In this document: positions 17,576 to 25,394 of the stretch, in pieces
How positions within the stretch are numbered: position 1 is the stretch's first letter
How the letters are laid out: every line of letters begins with the position of its first letter
Source of the DNA: Gillisella vitis
GTDB taxonomy: Bacteria > Pseudomonadota > Alphaproteobacteria > Rhizobiales > Rhizobiaceae
Assembly (NCBI RefSeq): GCF_001541345.2
Contig: NZ_LMVL02000010.1
Location: 44,129-108,128, forward strand
Reading direction: 5' to 3'
DNA length: 64,000 nucleotides
The notes under the pieces: generated by a model
The model's input: the letters and a program-made list of their open reading frames with translations, nothing else
What the model was told of the DNA's origin: nothing
Database searches by the model: none
Made by a program: the position numbers and the translations under genes

Positions 17576-18004
17576 ATGACTGAAAAACCGCTGCATGTAC
17601 TCGTTGCTGAAAAGCAAGCCCTGATCGCCATTGAGATCGAGGTCTTGCTCACGGAAGTGGCAGGCGGCAAAATCACCGTCTGTCTGCCTCGCGATATGCC
17701 ATTGAGGTTGACGGAAGCCCGCTATGACGTGGTGCTGATCGATGCGACCATCATGCCGGAGCAGAACCGTACGCGGTTCGATCTCATTCGAAGTCATAAT
17801 GCCGGGGTGGTTTTTCTGACCTCCTTCGACGAGGTGCCGGGATTTAGTCAGCCGGAACCTGGTTTTGCGCTGCTGACGAAGCCGTTTGACGAACAACGGC
17901 TCCTGGCTGCGGTGTTCCAAGCGGCGGCCAATCGAGATCCGATGGGCATGGGTTTAGACACAAAGATCAATGGGAATGGCGCCGATCAGGGGCCGAACAG
18001 ATGA
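17576..18004 (+). CDS. Single-domain response regulator (receiver only)
   Basis: This 142-residue protein consists of one receiver domain with no output domain. The phospho-acceptor is Asp56 (VVLIDATIM) and the conserved Lys is Lys102 (LLTKPF). The usual pair of acidic residues at the end of strand 1 is reduced to one (LVAEKQ, Glu12). The C-terminal 25 residues are hydrophilic. It sits convergent with nepR-ecfG. Lone receivers beside this sigma factor are known in other rhizobia and can tune the kinase-PhyR step; that role here is inference. Confidence 0.82.
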   Translation: MTEKPLHVLVAEKQALIAIEIEVLLTEVAGGKITVCLPRDMPLRLTEARYDVVLIDATIMPEQNRTRFDLIRSHNAGVVFLTSFDEVPGFSQPEPGFALLTKPFDEQRLLAAVFQAAANRDPMGMGLDTKINGNGADQGPNR

Positions 18005-18014
18005 CGACTAAATC

Positions 18015-18051
18015 TCTCCCGGTCGACGCGACCTGCGCGCCGGCCGGGAGA
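18015..18051. terminator. Hairpin between the convergent receiver and ecfG genes
   Basis: An eight-base-pair stem (TCTCCCGG with CCGGGAGA) lies between the receiver stop and the ecfG stop. No clear T-run follows on either side, so a terminator role is only probable. Confidence 0.5.
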
Positions 18052-18056
18052 TGACA

Positions 18057-18623
18057 TCACACCGCGAATGCGCGTTTCGTCACCGCAGCGTCGTGAGCGT
18101 CTGGGCCAAAGTCGCCTTCACCGCTGACGCCAAGAATTTCCTGCAGACGATTTCGCGCCCGGTTGATCCGGCTCTTGATGGTACCAACGGCGCAACCGCA
18201 AATTTCCGCCGCTTCCTCATAGGCGAAACCGGAGGCACCCACCAGAATAATGGCTTCACGCTGGTCGCTCGGCAGTTGATCGAGCGCCTTTTTGAAGTCC
18301 TGAAGGTCGAGCGAACCGTATTGTTGAGGATGAACGGCCAGTTGTGAGGTGAAAATGCCGTCGGGGTCCGAGACCTCACGACCGCGCTTGCGCATTTGCG
18401 AATAGAATTCGTTGCGCAGAATGGTGAACAACCAGGCTTTCATATTGGTGCCTGGTTCGAAATGATCCTGCTTTGCCCAGGCTTTCATGATCGTATCCTG
18501 GACAAGATCATCCGCGACGTGATGCCGTCCGGCCAGCGACACGGCAAACGCGCGTAGATTGGGCAGGGCAGCAAGCATATCTCTCTTGAAGCCGCGATCA
18601 TCCGATTGCTTTTCAAGGGTCAT
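18057..18623 (-). CDS. ecfG: General stress ECF sigma factor EcfG/RpoE2
   Basis: This 188-residue ECF sigma factor has region 2 at about residues 15-85 (HHVADDLVQDTIMKAWAK, MKAWLFTILRNEFYSQMRK) and region 4 at about 115-170 (LPSDQREAIILVGASGFAYEEAAEICG). It directs RNA polymerase to the general stress promoters. The ATG at 18623 overlaps the nepR stop as ATGA; an upstream in-frame extension falls inside nepR. Coupling to its anti-sigma gene and the matching promoter upstream identify it as the EcfG group. It would be held by NepR and freed by phosphorylated PhyR. Confidence 0.95.
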   Translation of the reverse strand: MTLEKQSDDRGFKRDMLAALPNLRAFAVSLAGRHHVADDLVQDTIMKAWAKQDHFEPGTNMKAWLFTILRNEFYSQMRKRGREVSDPDGIFTSQLAVHPQQYGSLDLQDFKKALDQLPSDQREAIILVGASGFAYEEAAEICGCAVGTIKSRINRARNRLQEILGVSGEGDFGPDAHDAAVTKRAFAV

Positions 18624-18835
18624 CGAGCAGTGTCCTTCCTGTCGCACTGTTTCCCCGCGTTTTGTTCGGCGGCATCCAGACGCTCAAGCAAGTCCATGAA
18701 ACGGTCCGGAATCCCTTCCTCCTGGACGGAATCGTAGAATTTCCGGAGCTTGCTGCTGATCGTGCCGTGTGCCTCAGCCTGGAGTCCCTCGGTTCCATCC
18801 TCTCCTGCGTCACGATGATTATGCTGGTTGTTCAT
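18620..18835 (-). CDS. nepR: Anti-sigma factor NepR
   Basis: This 71-residue protein carries the NepR core (SSKLRKFYDSVQEEGIPDRF, then MDLLERLDAAEQ) at about residues 27-60. Disordered charged tails flank it. NepR binds EcfG and blocks its contact with core polymerase; phosphorylated PhyR pulls it away by mimicking the sigma factor. It is coupled to ecfG by a four-base overlap and is preceded by an EcfG-type promoter, giving the usual autoregulated pair. A second NepR is encoded at 24004-24198. Confidence 0.95.
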   Translation of the reverse strand: MNNQHNHRDAGEDGTEGLQAEAHGTISSKLRKFYDSVQEEGIPDRFMDLLERLDAAEQNAGKQCDRKDTAR

Positions 18836-18869
18836 GATGTCTCTGACGGTTGATTTTAATGTCAGGCTT

Positions 18870-18894
18870 AACGGACCATATCTGAGAAGGTTCC
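18870..18894 (-). promoter_or_regulatory. EcfG-type promoter for nepR-ecfG
   Basis: On the minus strand, GGAAC (18890-18894) and CGTT (18870-18873) are separated by 16 bases, 34 bases ahead of the nepR start. It implies positive autoregulation of the sigma factor. Confidence 0.9.
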
Positions 18895-19196
18895 GCTCTC
18901 CACCGGATATTTTTTCGTCGTGTCAGTCTCTGGTGTCAGGCATGATGCAAGGAGGAAATTACGCTGGAAATATAACGTGTTAAATTGAAATGTCGCATAT
19001 CGGCAACGTGATGTCGAGTGACAGCATTTCATCAAATTAAGGTGAAATGATAACGGTTCTCAATTGACGGCTGTGGAAGACGGCGATCTCTGGAGCCAGA
19101 CGTTGTGCTGCGCTTGAGGCGGGCAAGACTTTTCCAGAGCTTCCAGATTGCCGCTAACGGGTTTGCGGCAAAAAGTGACGCCTTGACGAGACCAGT

Positions 19197-19221
19197 GGAA
19201 CTTTAGCCCCAGCTTTTCGTT
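19197..19221 (+). promoter_or_regulatory. EcfG-type promoter for the second DUF1328 gene
   Basis: GGAAC at 19197-19201 and CGTT at 19218-19221 are separated by 16 bases, ending 31 bases ahead of the DUF1328 start. The stretch from 18895 to this site holds no other feature that I can support. Confidence 0.88.
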
Positions 19222-19252
19222 TCTAAATCAGTTGTTAACGGAGTTCAAATCC

Positions 19253-19417
19253 ATGCTGTATTATTCTCTCGTCTTTCTCGTCGTCGCTCTTATCGCCGCC
19301 GCATTGGGTTTTGGTGGTATTGCTGGCGCTTCAGCCGGTATTGCAAAGATCCTATTCTTTGTCTTCATCGTGCTCTTCCTGATTTCGCTGGTGAGCCGTC
19401 TGTTCAGGCGCGCCTAA
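19253..19417 (+). CDS. DUF1328 (YtjA family) small membrane protein
   Basis: This 54-residue paralogue of the protein at 16318-16482 shares the core GGIAGASAGIAKILFF between two hydrophobic helices. A short basic tail (RLFRRA) places the C-terminus in the cytoplasm. The ATG follows an AACGGAG site. An EcfG-type promoter lies upstream and a strong terminator downstream, so this is a single-gene stress transcript. The function of the family is unknown. Confidence 0.88.
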   Translation: MLYYSLVFLVVALIAAALGFGGIAGASAGIAKILFFVFIVLFLISLVSRLFRRA

Positions 19418-19437
19418 TCTCTGCGAACGGATAGTAA

Positions 19438-19469
19438 CAATAAGGCCCGGCAATTGCCGGGCCTTATTG
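19438..19469 (+). terminator. Terminator after the second DUF1328 gene
   Basis: A perfect 14-base-pair stem with an AATT loop begins 21 bases past the stop. The symmetric AT ends let it work in both directions. Confidence 0.85.
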
Positions 19470-19548
19470 CGTTTGCTGAACGGAACGGAAAGCACAGCGA
19501 GTGTAACAAGGTTCACAGTGCTATTGGGTTTCCATGGTCTTATGGGTG

Positions 19549-19863
19549 CTAGAAACGATTATTGTCCAAGGCCACAGCCTGCACCTGTTTTTGAGAACCG
19601 CCCTGGCTTTTCAGCGCTTGCAGTTCGCTCGCTCCCATGATGGAGCGGATGCCAGTTTTTCCTGCAAGCAGGCTTGGCGCGACGGGAACACAATCCCCAT
19701 ACATCTTAAGGGCATAGCCTTCCAGACGACGCAATTTCTCCGGCAGATCTGCCCGGCACAGGTTCGCATCGGCATAGTCGATGACTGCGACGGGCCGCTC
19801 AATGCAGTCGGTTCGTTCGGGATGACAAGCAACAATCACCATTATTGCCGCAAAGCTCATCAT
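19549..19863 (-). CDS. Putative small stress-regulated lipoprotein
   Basis: I do not recognise this 104-residue protein. It begins with a short hydrophobic stretch ending in a lipobox-like VIVAC (Cys13), but lacks a basic n-region, so lipoprotein status is uncertain. The rest is hydrophilic with three further Cys and a Gln/Ser-rich end. Two facts support it as a gene: AAGGAG is suitably spaced before the ATG at 19863, and an exact EcfG-type promoter lies at 19892-19916. It is probably a member of the general stress regulon with unknown function. Confidence 0.65.
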   Translation of the reverse strand: MMSFAAIMVIVACHPERTDCIERPVAVIDYADANLCRADLPEKLRRLEGYALKMYGDCVPVAPSLLAGKTGIRSIMGASELQALKSQGGSQKQVQAVALDNNRF

Positions 19864-19891
19864 GGCCAATCTCCTTACCCTTCAAAAGGGT

Positions 19892-19916
19892 AACGGCCCT
19901 GCTATTCGCTTGTTCC
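19892..19916 (-). promoter_or_regulatory. EcfG-type promoter for the small putative lipoprotein
   Basis: On the minus strand, GGAAC (19912-19916) and CGTT (19892-19895) are separated by 16 bases, 28 bases ahead of the start at 19863. Confidence 0.82.
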
Positions 19917-20025
19917 TGATGGGGCTGGCGGGAGAAGGGCAACATGGGCATGCTGTCGCCAAAATATCACAGTGATCAGCTGCGAGTACCCGGGGAACCC
20001 GATGGTTCCCCGGTGCAGGTCGATT

Positions 20026-21093
20026 TCAGAAGCCGGCTTTATGCGTGGCCCCATGAATGAGGTCGTGGATATATTGAAGTTTCACCAAGACGGGTTCCGA
20101 CAGCACGAAGGGATAGAGATCCGGCTGGCCCATGCTGCGGTTGATACTATTGACGGCGACAGTCAGCGGGACCCATGCATCGATCAGGGCTCTGACGCCC
20201 TCCACTCTATAGGGGTCGAAATCGACTTTCACGGTCAGGTTTTGTTCATCAATGATCGGACGGGTGCGCAGGCCGAACGCGTAGGCCGTTTCCAAAGCAT
20301 CGACAATATGGATGTAGTGAGCCCAGGTTTCGGCGAAATCTTCCCAGGGGTGGCTGGCGGCATAGGCGCTGATGAAGCTGCCCTCCCAACCCGGAACCGG
20401 TCCGTTGGCATAGTGCCGTTGCAGGGCTTCGCCGTAATCTTCCTCGTCATTGCCGAAAATTGCCCGGCATTGCTCCAGTTGGTTGCCGTCGCGCACCAGG
20501 ATATTCCAGTAGTAATGACCTACTTCGTGGCGGAAATGTCCAATCAAGGTTCGGAACGGTTCGCCCAGCGCCACGCGCCTTGCTTCGCGCTCCGCATCGG
20601 ACCCCTCCGCGATATTCAGGGTGATCAGGCCGGAATCATGGCCGGTCATGACGGGCTGCCCGCCGGTGCGAGCTGAATCGTCTTCCAGGAACTCGAAGGC
20701 CAGCCCGTCCGGGGTCGCATCGGTGCGCGTGACCAACGGCAGGCCGAAGCGCTGAAGCGAATAAAAAAGGACATGCTTGGCATTTTCGATCTTGCGCCAG
20801 TTTTCGAGATTGTCGTTGCTGGAGAGATCCGGAATAACCAGATTATGGCGGCAGGCGAGGCAAAATTCCTCACCGTCCTCGATCAGCCAATTGCAGGCGT
20901 CATGGCGTGCATTGGCGCAAAGCCGGATAAAGCCCTGCTGCGGCACGCCATCAATTAGGGCGGCATTGCTGGAATCAATGGCAATAAACCCGTTATCGGA
21001 TGGGCGAAATCCCAGCAGCGAATGGCAGGACAGGCATTGGGTGTTATCGAAGAACACCATGTTTCTGCAATTGGAACAATTAAAGAGGCGCAT
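20026..21093 (-). CDS. Zinc-ribbon putative metallopeptidase (COG4307 type)
   Basis: This 355-residue protein starts with a zinc ribbon (Cys6, Cys9, Cys20, Cys23) and then has a second cysteine group (Cys59, Cys67, Cys78, Cys81). A large domain follows with HEVGH at residues 189-193, an HExxH zinc-peptidase motif, and a later DFAETWAHY segment that may supply the third ligand. It matches the uncharacterised COG4307 family, whose activity is unproven. The ATG at 21093 has GGAG five bases upstream; the longer frame reads through non-family sequence. It lies between stress genes but has no EcfG-type site that I can find. Confidence 0.8.
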   Translation of the reverse strand: MRLFNCSNCRNMVFFDNTQCLSCHSLLGFRPSDNGFIAIDSSNAALIDGVPQQGFIRLCANARHDACNWLIEDGEEFCLACRHNLVIPDLSSNDNLENWRKIENAKHVLFYSLQRFGLPLVTRTDATPDGLAFEFLEDDSARTGGQPVMTGHDSGLITLNIAEGSDAEREARRVALGEPFRTLIGHFRHEVGHYYWNILVRDGNQLEQCRAIFGNDEEDYGEALQRHYANGPVPGWEGSFISAYAASHPWEDFAETWAHYIHIVDALETAYAFGLRTRPIIDEQNLTVKVDFDPYRVEGVRALIDAWVPLTVAVNSINRSMGQPDLYPFVLSEPVLVKLQYIHDLIHGATHKAGF

Positions 21094-21327
21094 CAGGGCT
21101 CCATGGCTCGCTCCTGCACAATCGCTCGCGAACTGGAATAGTGTCGCGACAGGATTATGCAGCAGGTTTGAATTGTCTCGCAAGTGGACTTGCATCGTCT
21201 TCGATGCACCATATTGCGGCGGGGGTGCAGTGTTGCAGCGTGTAAACGCATCCACCAAAGCCCGCACTCACGAAAGATTGGCAAGGGGAATAGGTTCCCT
21301 GGTCAGGGACCGCAGCGTGAAATAGAG

Positions 21328-22323
21328 TTATTCATGCAGTTCGACTGGAAAGGTCAGCTCATAATAGACGCTGTCCTTGTCGAAACGGTGGACGACATGG
21401 CCGTTGACAGAGGCGGGTACGACACGTTCGAGCACCGTGCTGCCGAACCTTCCCCTGGCGCGTTCCAGATCCTCGCCGGTCAGCGTTTCAATTGGTTCGT
21501 TCCAGGTCACCCTGATTTCCTCGCCATGCCGTGTCCATTGCTGATGACAGGCGACCTCGATTTTCTTGCGTTGGCTGATGAAGTCGCCGTGGCTGACCGC
21601 GTTGACGATTAGCTCGTGCAGGGCGAGCCCGATATGCAGGGAAGCATTGGGTGACAGCAAAACATTGTCACCGGACACCTGAACGAGATTTGCCGTTTCC
21701 GGCACGTATTTTTCCAATTGCTGTCTGACCAGATCCTGGAAATAAGCGCCGCGCCAACTGGAATCGGTAATCAGGTCCTGCGACATCGACAGTGCATGCA
21801 GCCTGCCGCGAAACTTGCCCAGAAACTGGTCAAGCGTCCCGGAATAACGGGCTGTCTGGAAAGCGATGCTTTGAATGATCGCCAGCAGGTTTTTCGAACG
21901 GTGGCTGACCTCACGCAACAGAGCGCGCAACAAACGTTCGCGGCGCTTTTCCTCTGTCCTGTCCACCAGGATCGTCATCATGCAGACGTCTTCCGGGCTG
22001 ATGCGGATCATTCGGCAGCGAAATTCAAACACCGTATCGTCGCCGGGTTCGACACTCAGTTCCGCTCCCTGGTCCGCCTCCACCAGCCCGGCTTTCAGTT
22101 CACGCAGCTGGGCGCCGATTTCGGGTCCGAAAATCGAATCGTCACTGGGTTCTTCCCCATGGGCAAGCGGCCAACGCTGGGGCAGGGATGTAATGCAGAT
22201 ATAGCGCCCGTCCATGTCCTGAAGGGTCAGGCTTGCGCCGATATCCAGCAGGGCAGTGATGAAGAACTCACGCAAGGGCCTGTCAGCACGCTGCGGTTCG
22301 AACCATGTCAACCGATTTACCAA
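21328..22323 (-). CDS. HWE/HisKA_2-type sensor histidine kinase of the stress pathway
   Basis: This 331-residue soluble kinase has a PAS-like N-terminal part (about 20-125, LTLQDMDGRYICIT). The dimerisation/phospho-acceptor region carries His141 (REVSHRSKNLLAIIQ), and an ATPase domain has the N-box LALHELIVNAVSHG. This build is typical of kinases that feed PhyR. The start is the TTG at 22323, eight bases after GGAGAG; no ATG fits better. No membrane segment is seen, so it likely senses a cytoplasmic cue. It lies downstream of phyR on the same strand, 177 bases away. Confidence 0.9.
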   Translation of the reverse strand: MVNRLTWFEPQRADRPLREFFITALLDIGASLTLQDMDGRYICITSLPQRWPLAHGEEPSDDSIFGPEIGAQLRELKAGLVEADQGAELSVEPGDDTVFEFRCRMIRISPEDVCMMTILVDRTEEKRRERLLRALLREVSHRSKNLLAIIQSIAFQTARYSGTLDQFLGKFRGRLHALSMSQDLITDSSWRGAYFQDLVRQQLEKYVPETANLVQVSGDNVLLSPNASLHIGLALHELIVNAVSHGDFISQRKKIEVACHQQWTRHGEEIRVTWNEPIETLTGEDLERARGRFGSTVLERVVPASVNGHVVHRFDKDSVYYELTFPVELHE

Positions 22324-22500
22324 GTGCTTCTCTCCAGCGGCGGTAGCCCTCTTTCAAGGGCGCGCGGCATCCATGCGCCTGCATAGTTTCACCAACATCG
22401 CAATGACGACCCGTTTTATCCGGCGCCTCGTGCTTCGACGCTATCCCTTCATTGACTGCGATACCAAACCGAACCGGTCCAAAATCGCATGGTCCAGCCG

Positions 22501-23295
22501 TCAGGCATCCTGTTTGGCATGTTCGTTGAAGAACAGTGCCTGGCTGATCAGTGCCTTGACCATATCGGGATTGAACGGCTTGGTGACGAGAAACGCGGGT
22601 TCCGGCCGCTCGCCGGTCAACAAACGTTCCGGGAAGGCGGTAATGAAGATTACCGGAACGGTATCGACCTTCAGGATATCGTTGATGGCGTCGATGCCGG
22701 AGCTTCCGTCGGCAAGCTGGATGTCGGCAAGAACCATTTTCGGGTTGGTTCGGCCATAAAGCTCGACGGCTTCCTTGTGGGTCCGGGCGATGCCGGTGAC
22801 GCGATGACCGAGATCTTCCACCATCTGCTCAATATCGAGCGCGATCAGCGGTTCATCTTCGATGATCATGATGTCAGTCGCCACCTGGCGGGAGATTTCC
22901 ACTGCGGCCTGATTGAATAGCCCCCGGAATTCACTGTCACTGACGCCGAGCACTTCCGCAGCTTCCTCATAGGTAAAGCCTTCGACGGAAATTAGCAGAA
23001 ATGCGTGGCGCTCACGCGGAGGAACGGCCAAAAGATTGGAGGCGGCCCGTTTTTCCCAAGCAAAAGGCGAGGTCATTGGCCGGATTTCGACATGGGTCGA
23101 GCCGAAAATCGTAACAAACAGTTTATAAAGTGAAACCCGATCACTGCTGGCTTCGGGATAGACCGAAAGATCGGCGATCAGAGCCTCCAGAACAGCGGCG
23201 ACATAGGCGTCGCCCGATGTCTGCGAGCCCGTGACAGCTCGGGCATATCGCCTCAAATAAGGAATATGAGCAGCGACGCGGGTGGTAAGGGACAT
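22501..23295 (-). CDS. phyR: Anti-anti-sigma response regulator PhyR
   Basis: This 264-residue protein joins an N-terminal sigma-like domain (about 1-135, ending GFTYEEAAEVLGVSDSEF) to a C-terminal receiver. Asp191 (MVLADIQ) is the phospho-acceptor, Glu146-Asp147-Glu148 form the acidic pocket and Lys239 is conserved (LVTKPF). When phosphorylated, the sigma-like part is exposed and sequesters NepR, freeing EcfG. An EcfG-type promoter precedes it, giving a positive loop. The histidine kinase downstream is its likely phosphodonor. Confidence 0.96.
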   Translation of the reverse strand: MSLTTRVAAHIPYLRRYARAVTGSQTSGDAYVAAVLEALIADLSVYPEASSDRVSLYKLFVTIFGSTHVEIRPMTSPFAWEKRAASNLLAVPPRERHAFLLISVEGFTYEEAAEVLGVSDSEFRGLFNQAAVEISRQVATDIMIIEDEPLIALDIEQMVEDLGHRVTGIARTHKEAVELYGRTNPKMVLADIQLADGSSGIDAINDILKVDTVPVIFITAFPERLLTGERPEPAFLVTKPFNPDMVKALISQALFFNEHAKQDA

Positions 23296-23339
23296 TCAGC
23301 TTCTCCAGTTTGCACGAATGCAGCATAAACTCGCTAGCA

Positions 23340-23364
23340 AACGTGGGGATCCAAAAAAAGTTCC
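23340..23364 (-). promoter_or_regulatory. EcfG-type promoter for phyR
   Basis: On the minus strand, GGAAC (23360-23364) and CGTT (23340-23343) are separated by 16 bases, 44 bases ahead of the phyR start. Confidence 0.9.
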
Positions 23365-24003
23365 AAATTTCGTTCGGCTATTTGCCTGATTGATGCGGTA
23401 CGCCGGTCTATATCGATCCATTCCATCCACTTCATGTTCATGACCTGCGCCTATATTTCGGCGCAAAGAGACTGAAGTGTCCTCGTTTCAAAAACATTGC
23501 ACTATATCAACCTGTCAAAGGCTTGAGATATTTGCAAAGGCATATGAAGAGCGATCTTCAATGATTTTCGTCTTAAACGGGCAAGGCATATCACTGTCGA
23601 CTAGACCGGGGAAAGAAAGGGGCAGGCGTTGAAATCAGATGATGCCCACGACCTTATGCTAGCGGGCAGGCGAAATTCAAGACGCAAATGTTGCGGCAGC
23701 CCTCTCCTGCCTAACACCCCTGGATTTCTAGAATTGCTATAGATATTCACAGTGGTTTAAACATGCGGCGATATTGATCCTGTCGTTCCAGGGTCGATGC
23801 ATCCGATGTAGTTGATTTATATGTTCGAATGTTCGGATCTCTATTTGATAAAGATCAAGAAAACCATGCCCGGAATGGTGCTATTATCTTGTTTGTAACT
23901 GTCTTGGATACAAAAAATCAGGATTGCTCTTGTTGCGATCTGTTTCTTGATAGAATGCGTATCATATACCGAATTCCCTCTTCAGGCCGCAGGCATTGAT
24001 ATC
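23365..24003. other. Long AT-rich intergenic region without a recognisable gene
   Basis: This stretch of about 640 bases between the divergent phyR and second nepR genes is visibly richer in A+T than its surroundings. I find no convincing coding frame, tRNA or EcfG-type site in it. A direct repeat of ATGTTCG occurs near 23821-23835. It must carry the promoter of the second nepR and may hide a small RNA. Confidence 0.4.
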
Positions 24004-24198
24004 ATGTCCGAAAAAAAGTCGTCGAAATCCGTCAAAGCGCCAGCAAAGCAGAGCCAGGCCAATGCCATGATCGCGGCGCGCTTGAAAACCTATTACGATG
24101 AGCTTGTCGAGGAGGGAACCCCGGATCATTTTCTGGACCTGCTGGAGAGGCTCGATGCTGCGGAACAGGCGGCGAAATCCAAGTCGGATAAAGCCTGA
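24004..24198 (+). CDS. Second NepR-type anti-sigma factor
   Basis: This 64-residue protein has the NepR core (AARLKTYYDELVEEGTPDHF, then LDLLERLDAAEQ) and closely resembles the NepR encoded at 18620-18835. It should bind EcfG or another sigma factor and be countered by PhyR. It is divergent from phyR and not coupled to any sigma gene, as seen for extra NepR copies in some rhizobia. The ATG at 24004 is chosen because the family N-terminus begins there; the ribosome site is weak. No EcfG-type promoter is visible upstream, which would make its control differ from the first copy. Confidence 0.9.
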   Translation: MSEKKSSKSVKAPAKQSQANAMIAARLKTYYDELVEEGTPDHFLDLLERLDAAEQAAKSKSDKA

Positions 24199-24241
24199 AA
24201 CCCGGTTTTTTGTACGATGCTCTATGGGGCAGAAACATAGA

Positions 24242-24279
24242 AAAAGCGTCATGTGTTTTGCAAGACACATGACGCTTTT
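24242..24279. terminator. Bidirectional terminator between the second nepR and dps
   Basis: A perfect 15-base-pair stem with an eight-base loop ends in AAAA on one side and TTTT on the other. It lies between two convergent genes. Confidence 0.85.
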
Positions 24280-24282
24280 GTC

Positions 24283-24334
24283 GTTAAAGCGTATCTTTTC
24301 GGGAAACCGGCTCCCGCATTTTTCTGAAATGCTC
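24283..24334. repeat. Short palindromic intergenic repeat (rhizobial type)
   Basis: The TTAAAGCG...CGGGAAACCGGCTCCC...AAATGCTCT pattern resembles dispersed palindromic repeats common between genes in Rhizobiales. It directly follows the dps stop. The family assignment is from memory and has not been checked by search. Confidence 0.4.
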
Positions 24335-24847
24335 TTAGGAAGCGATAATCGCCCGCAACATCCACAATGCCTTTTCGTGGAAGGTCAGGCGGTCTGTCAG
24401 CATGTCTGCGGTGACCATATCGCCAGCCTCATCAGCAGCTTCACCGGCATCGCGCATCTGACGCACGGCCGCTTCGTGGTCTGCGATCAAATCCTTGACC
24501 ATGTCGATGGCAGCGTGGTGCTGGGTCTCACCGCCCTTTGGGGCGAAATTGCTGCTGTTTTGCAGGTTGACCGGTGCGAGATGTCCGAGGGCGCGAATAC
24601 GCTCGGCAATAATGTCGACGGCGGCAAACAGCGTGTTGTAATGCTCTTCCGTCAGTTCGTGGATCGGCTTGAACAACGGACCAACCACATTCCAGTGATA
24701 GACCTGCGTCTTGATGGTCAGGGCGTAAGTGGCGGCAAGGATTTTGGAAAGATCCTTGGAGGCCTGCTCGCGGTAGCTGTCTTCAAGCCCGATGCTAATT
24801 TTCTCGTCACGGGCTTTGGGCTTCAATACTTCTGCAACTTTGGCCAT
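24335..24847 (-). CDS. dps: Dps family DNA-protection/ferritin-like protein
   Basis: This 170-residue protein has the four-helix Dps fold. The ferroxidase segment is clear (YALTIKTQVYHWNVVGP, then FKPIHELTEEHYNTLFAAVD), with the conserved His, Asp and Glu residues. Twelve subunits form a shell that oxidises and stores iron with peroxide and shields DNA. The ATG at 24847 follows AAAGGACC; a longer frame upstream is not family-like. Its place inside the stress locus fits the role, although I did not find an exact EcfG-type site in front of it. Confidence 0.93.
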   Translation of the reverse strand: MAKVAEVLKPKARDEKISIGLEDSYREQASKDLSKILAATYALTIKTQVYHWNVVGPLFKPIHELTEEHYNTLFAAVDIIAERIRALGHLAPVNLQNSSNFAPKGGETQHHAAIDMVKDLIADHEAAVRQMRDAGEAADEAGDMVTADMLTDRLTFHEKALWMLRAIIAS

Positions 24848-24956
24848 GGATTTGGTCCTTTCTGTAAAAATCAAGACGACAGAAGGCCTCGCCGAAACAG
24901 GGTTCCGTCGTCGGTTGAGGTATGACTGCACTTAACAAATGCTATAGGCTTTGCCG

Positions 24957-25391
24957 TTACTTCCGGCCGATCCCCTGGCTTCGCGCAAACAGATAGGCCA
25001 GCATGCCGACCGCCGCGACCCCGACAATGGGGTTGACCTTGAGCATTCCGGGCAACCGTCCCATCAGGCCCATGGTCAGCGGATCGGTTGCTGCCAGCGT
25101 GGCGGTTTGAAGATATGCCCGCCTGCGTGCCTCACGGCGATTGATGATGGAGACGACCGCTAAAGTGATCAGGCCAATCAACAACGCAACACCTGCGATC
25201 ACCAGTCCGGCCGGACCGGCACCGATCTCAGCCGCCAGGAAAATCCAGCCGGAAACAATCCCCGCAACGATGGCAATCAGAAAACAAAACCCGGCAATCG
25301 CGCCAGCGATGGCGTTGCGCCGAGCTTTGTCGATCCTAGGCTTCACGCCTTCTGCGGCCACCAGTGTGAGACGTGTGAGCAAACCGAACAT
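24957..25391 (-). CDS. Putative holin-superfamily-like membrane protein
   Basis: This 144-residue membrane protein has two strong hydrophobic segments (about residues 28-55 and 60-85) and a weaker third one near 118-135. A basic linker (NRREARRRAYLQ) lies between the second and third. It resembles the holin-III-like/DUF1469 proteins that accompany DUF883 proteins, which are not actual phage holins. It starts three bases after the stop of the DUF883 gene, so both share the EcfG-type promoter at 25766-25790. The function is unknown; a role in membrane stress is inferred. Confidence 0.75.
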   Translation of the reverse strand: MFGLLTRLTLVAAEGVKPRIDKARRNAIAGAIAGFCFLIAIVAGIVSGWIFLAAEIGAGPAGLVIAGVALLIGLITLAVVSIINRREARRRAYLQTATLAATDPLTMGLMGRLPGMLKVNPIVGVAAVGMLAYLFARSQGIGRK

Positions 25392-25394
25392 TGA

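Noticed and set aside
23841..23960. EcfG-type promoter in front of the second nepR
   Set aside because: The nearest match is GGAAT followed 16 bases later by TTGT, which departs from the consensus in both boxes.
24848..24930. EcfG-type promoter in front of dps
   Set aside because: A GTTCC is present in the right orientation, but the bases 16-17 positions away do not read AACG.
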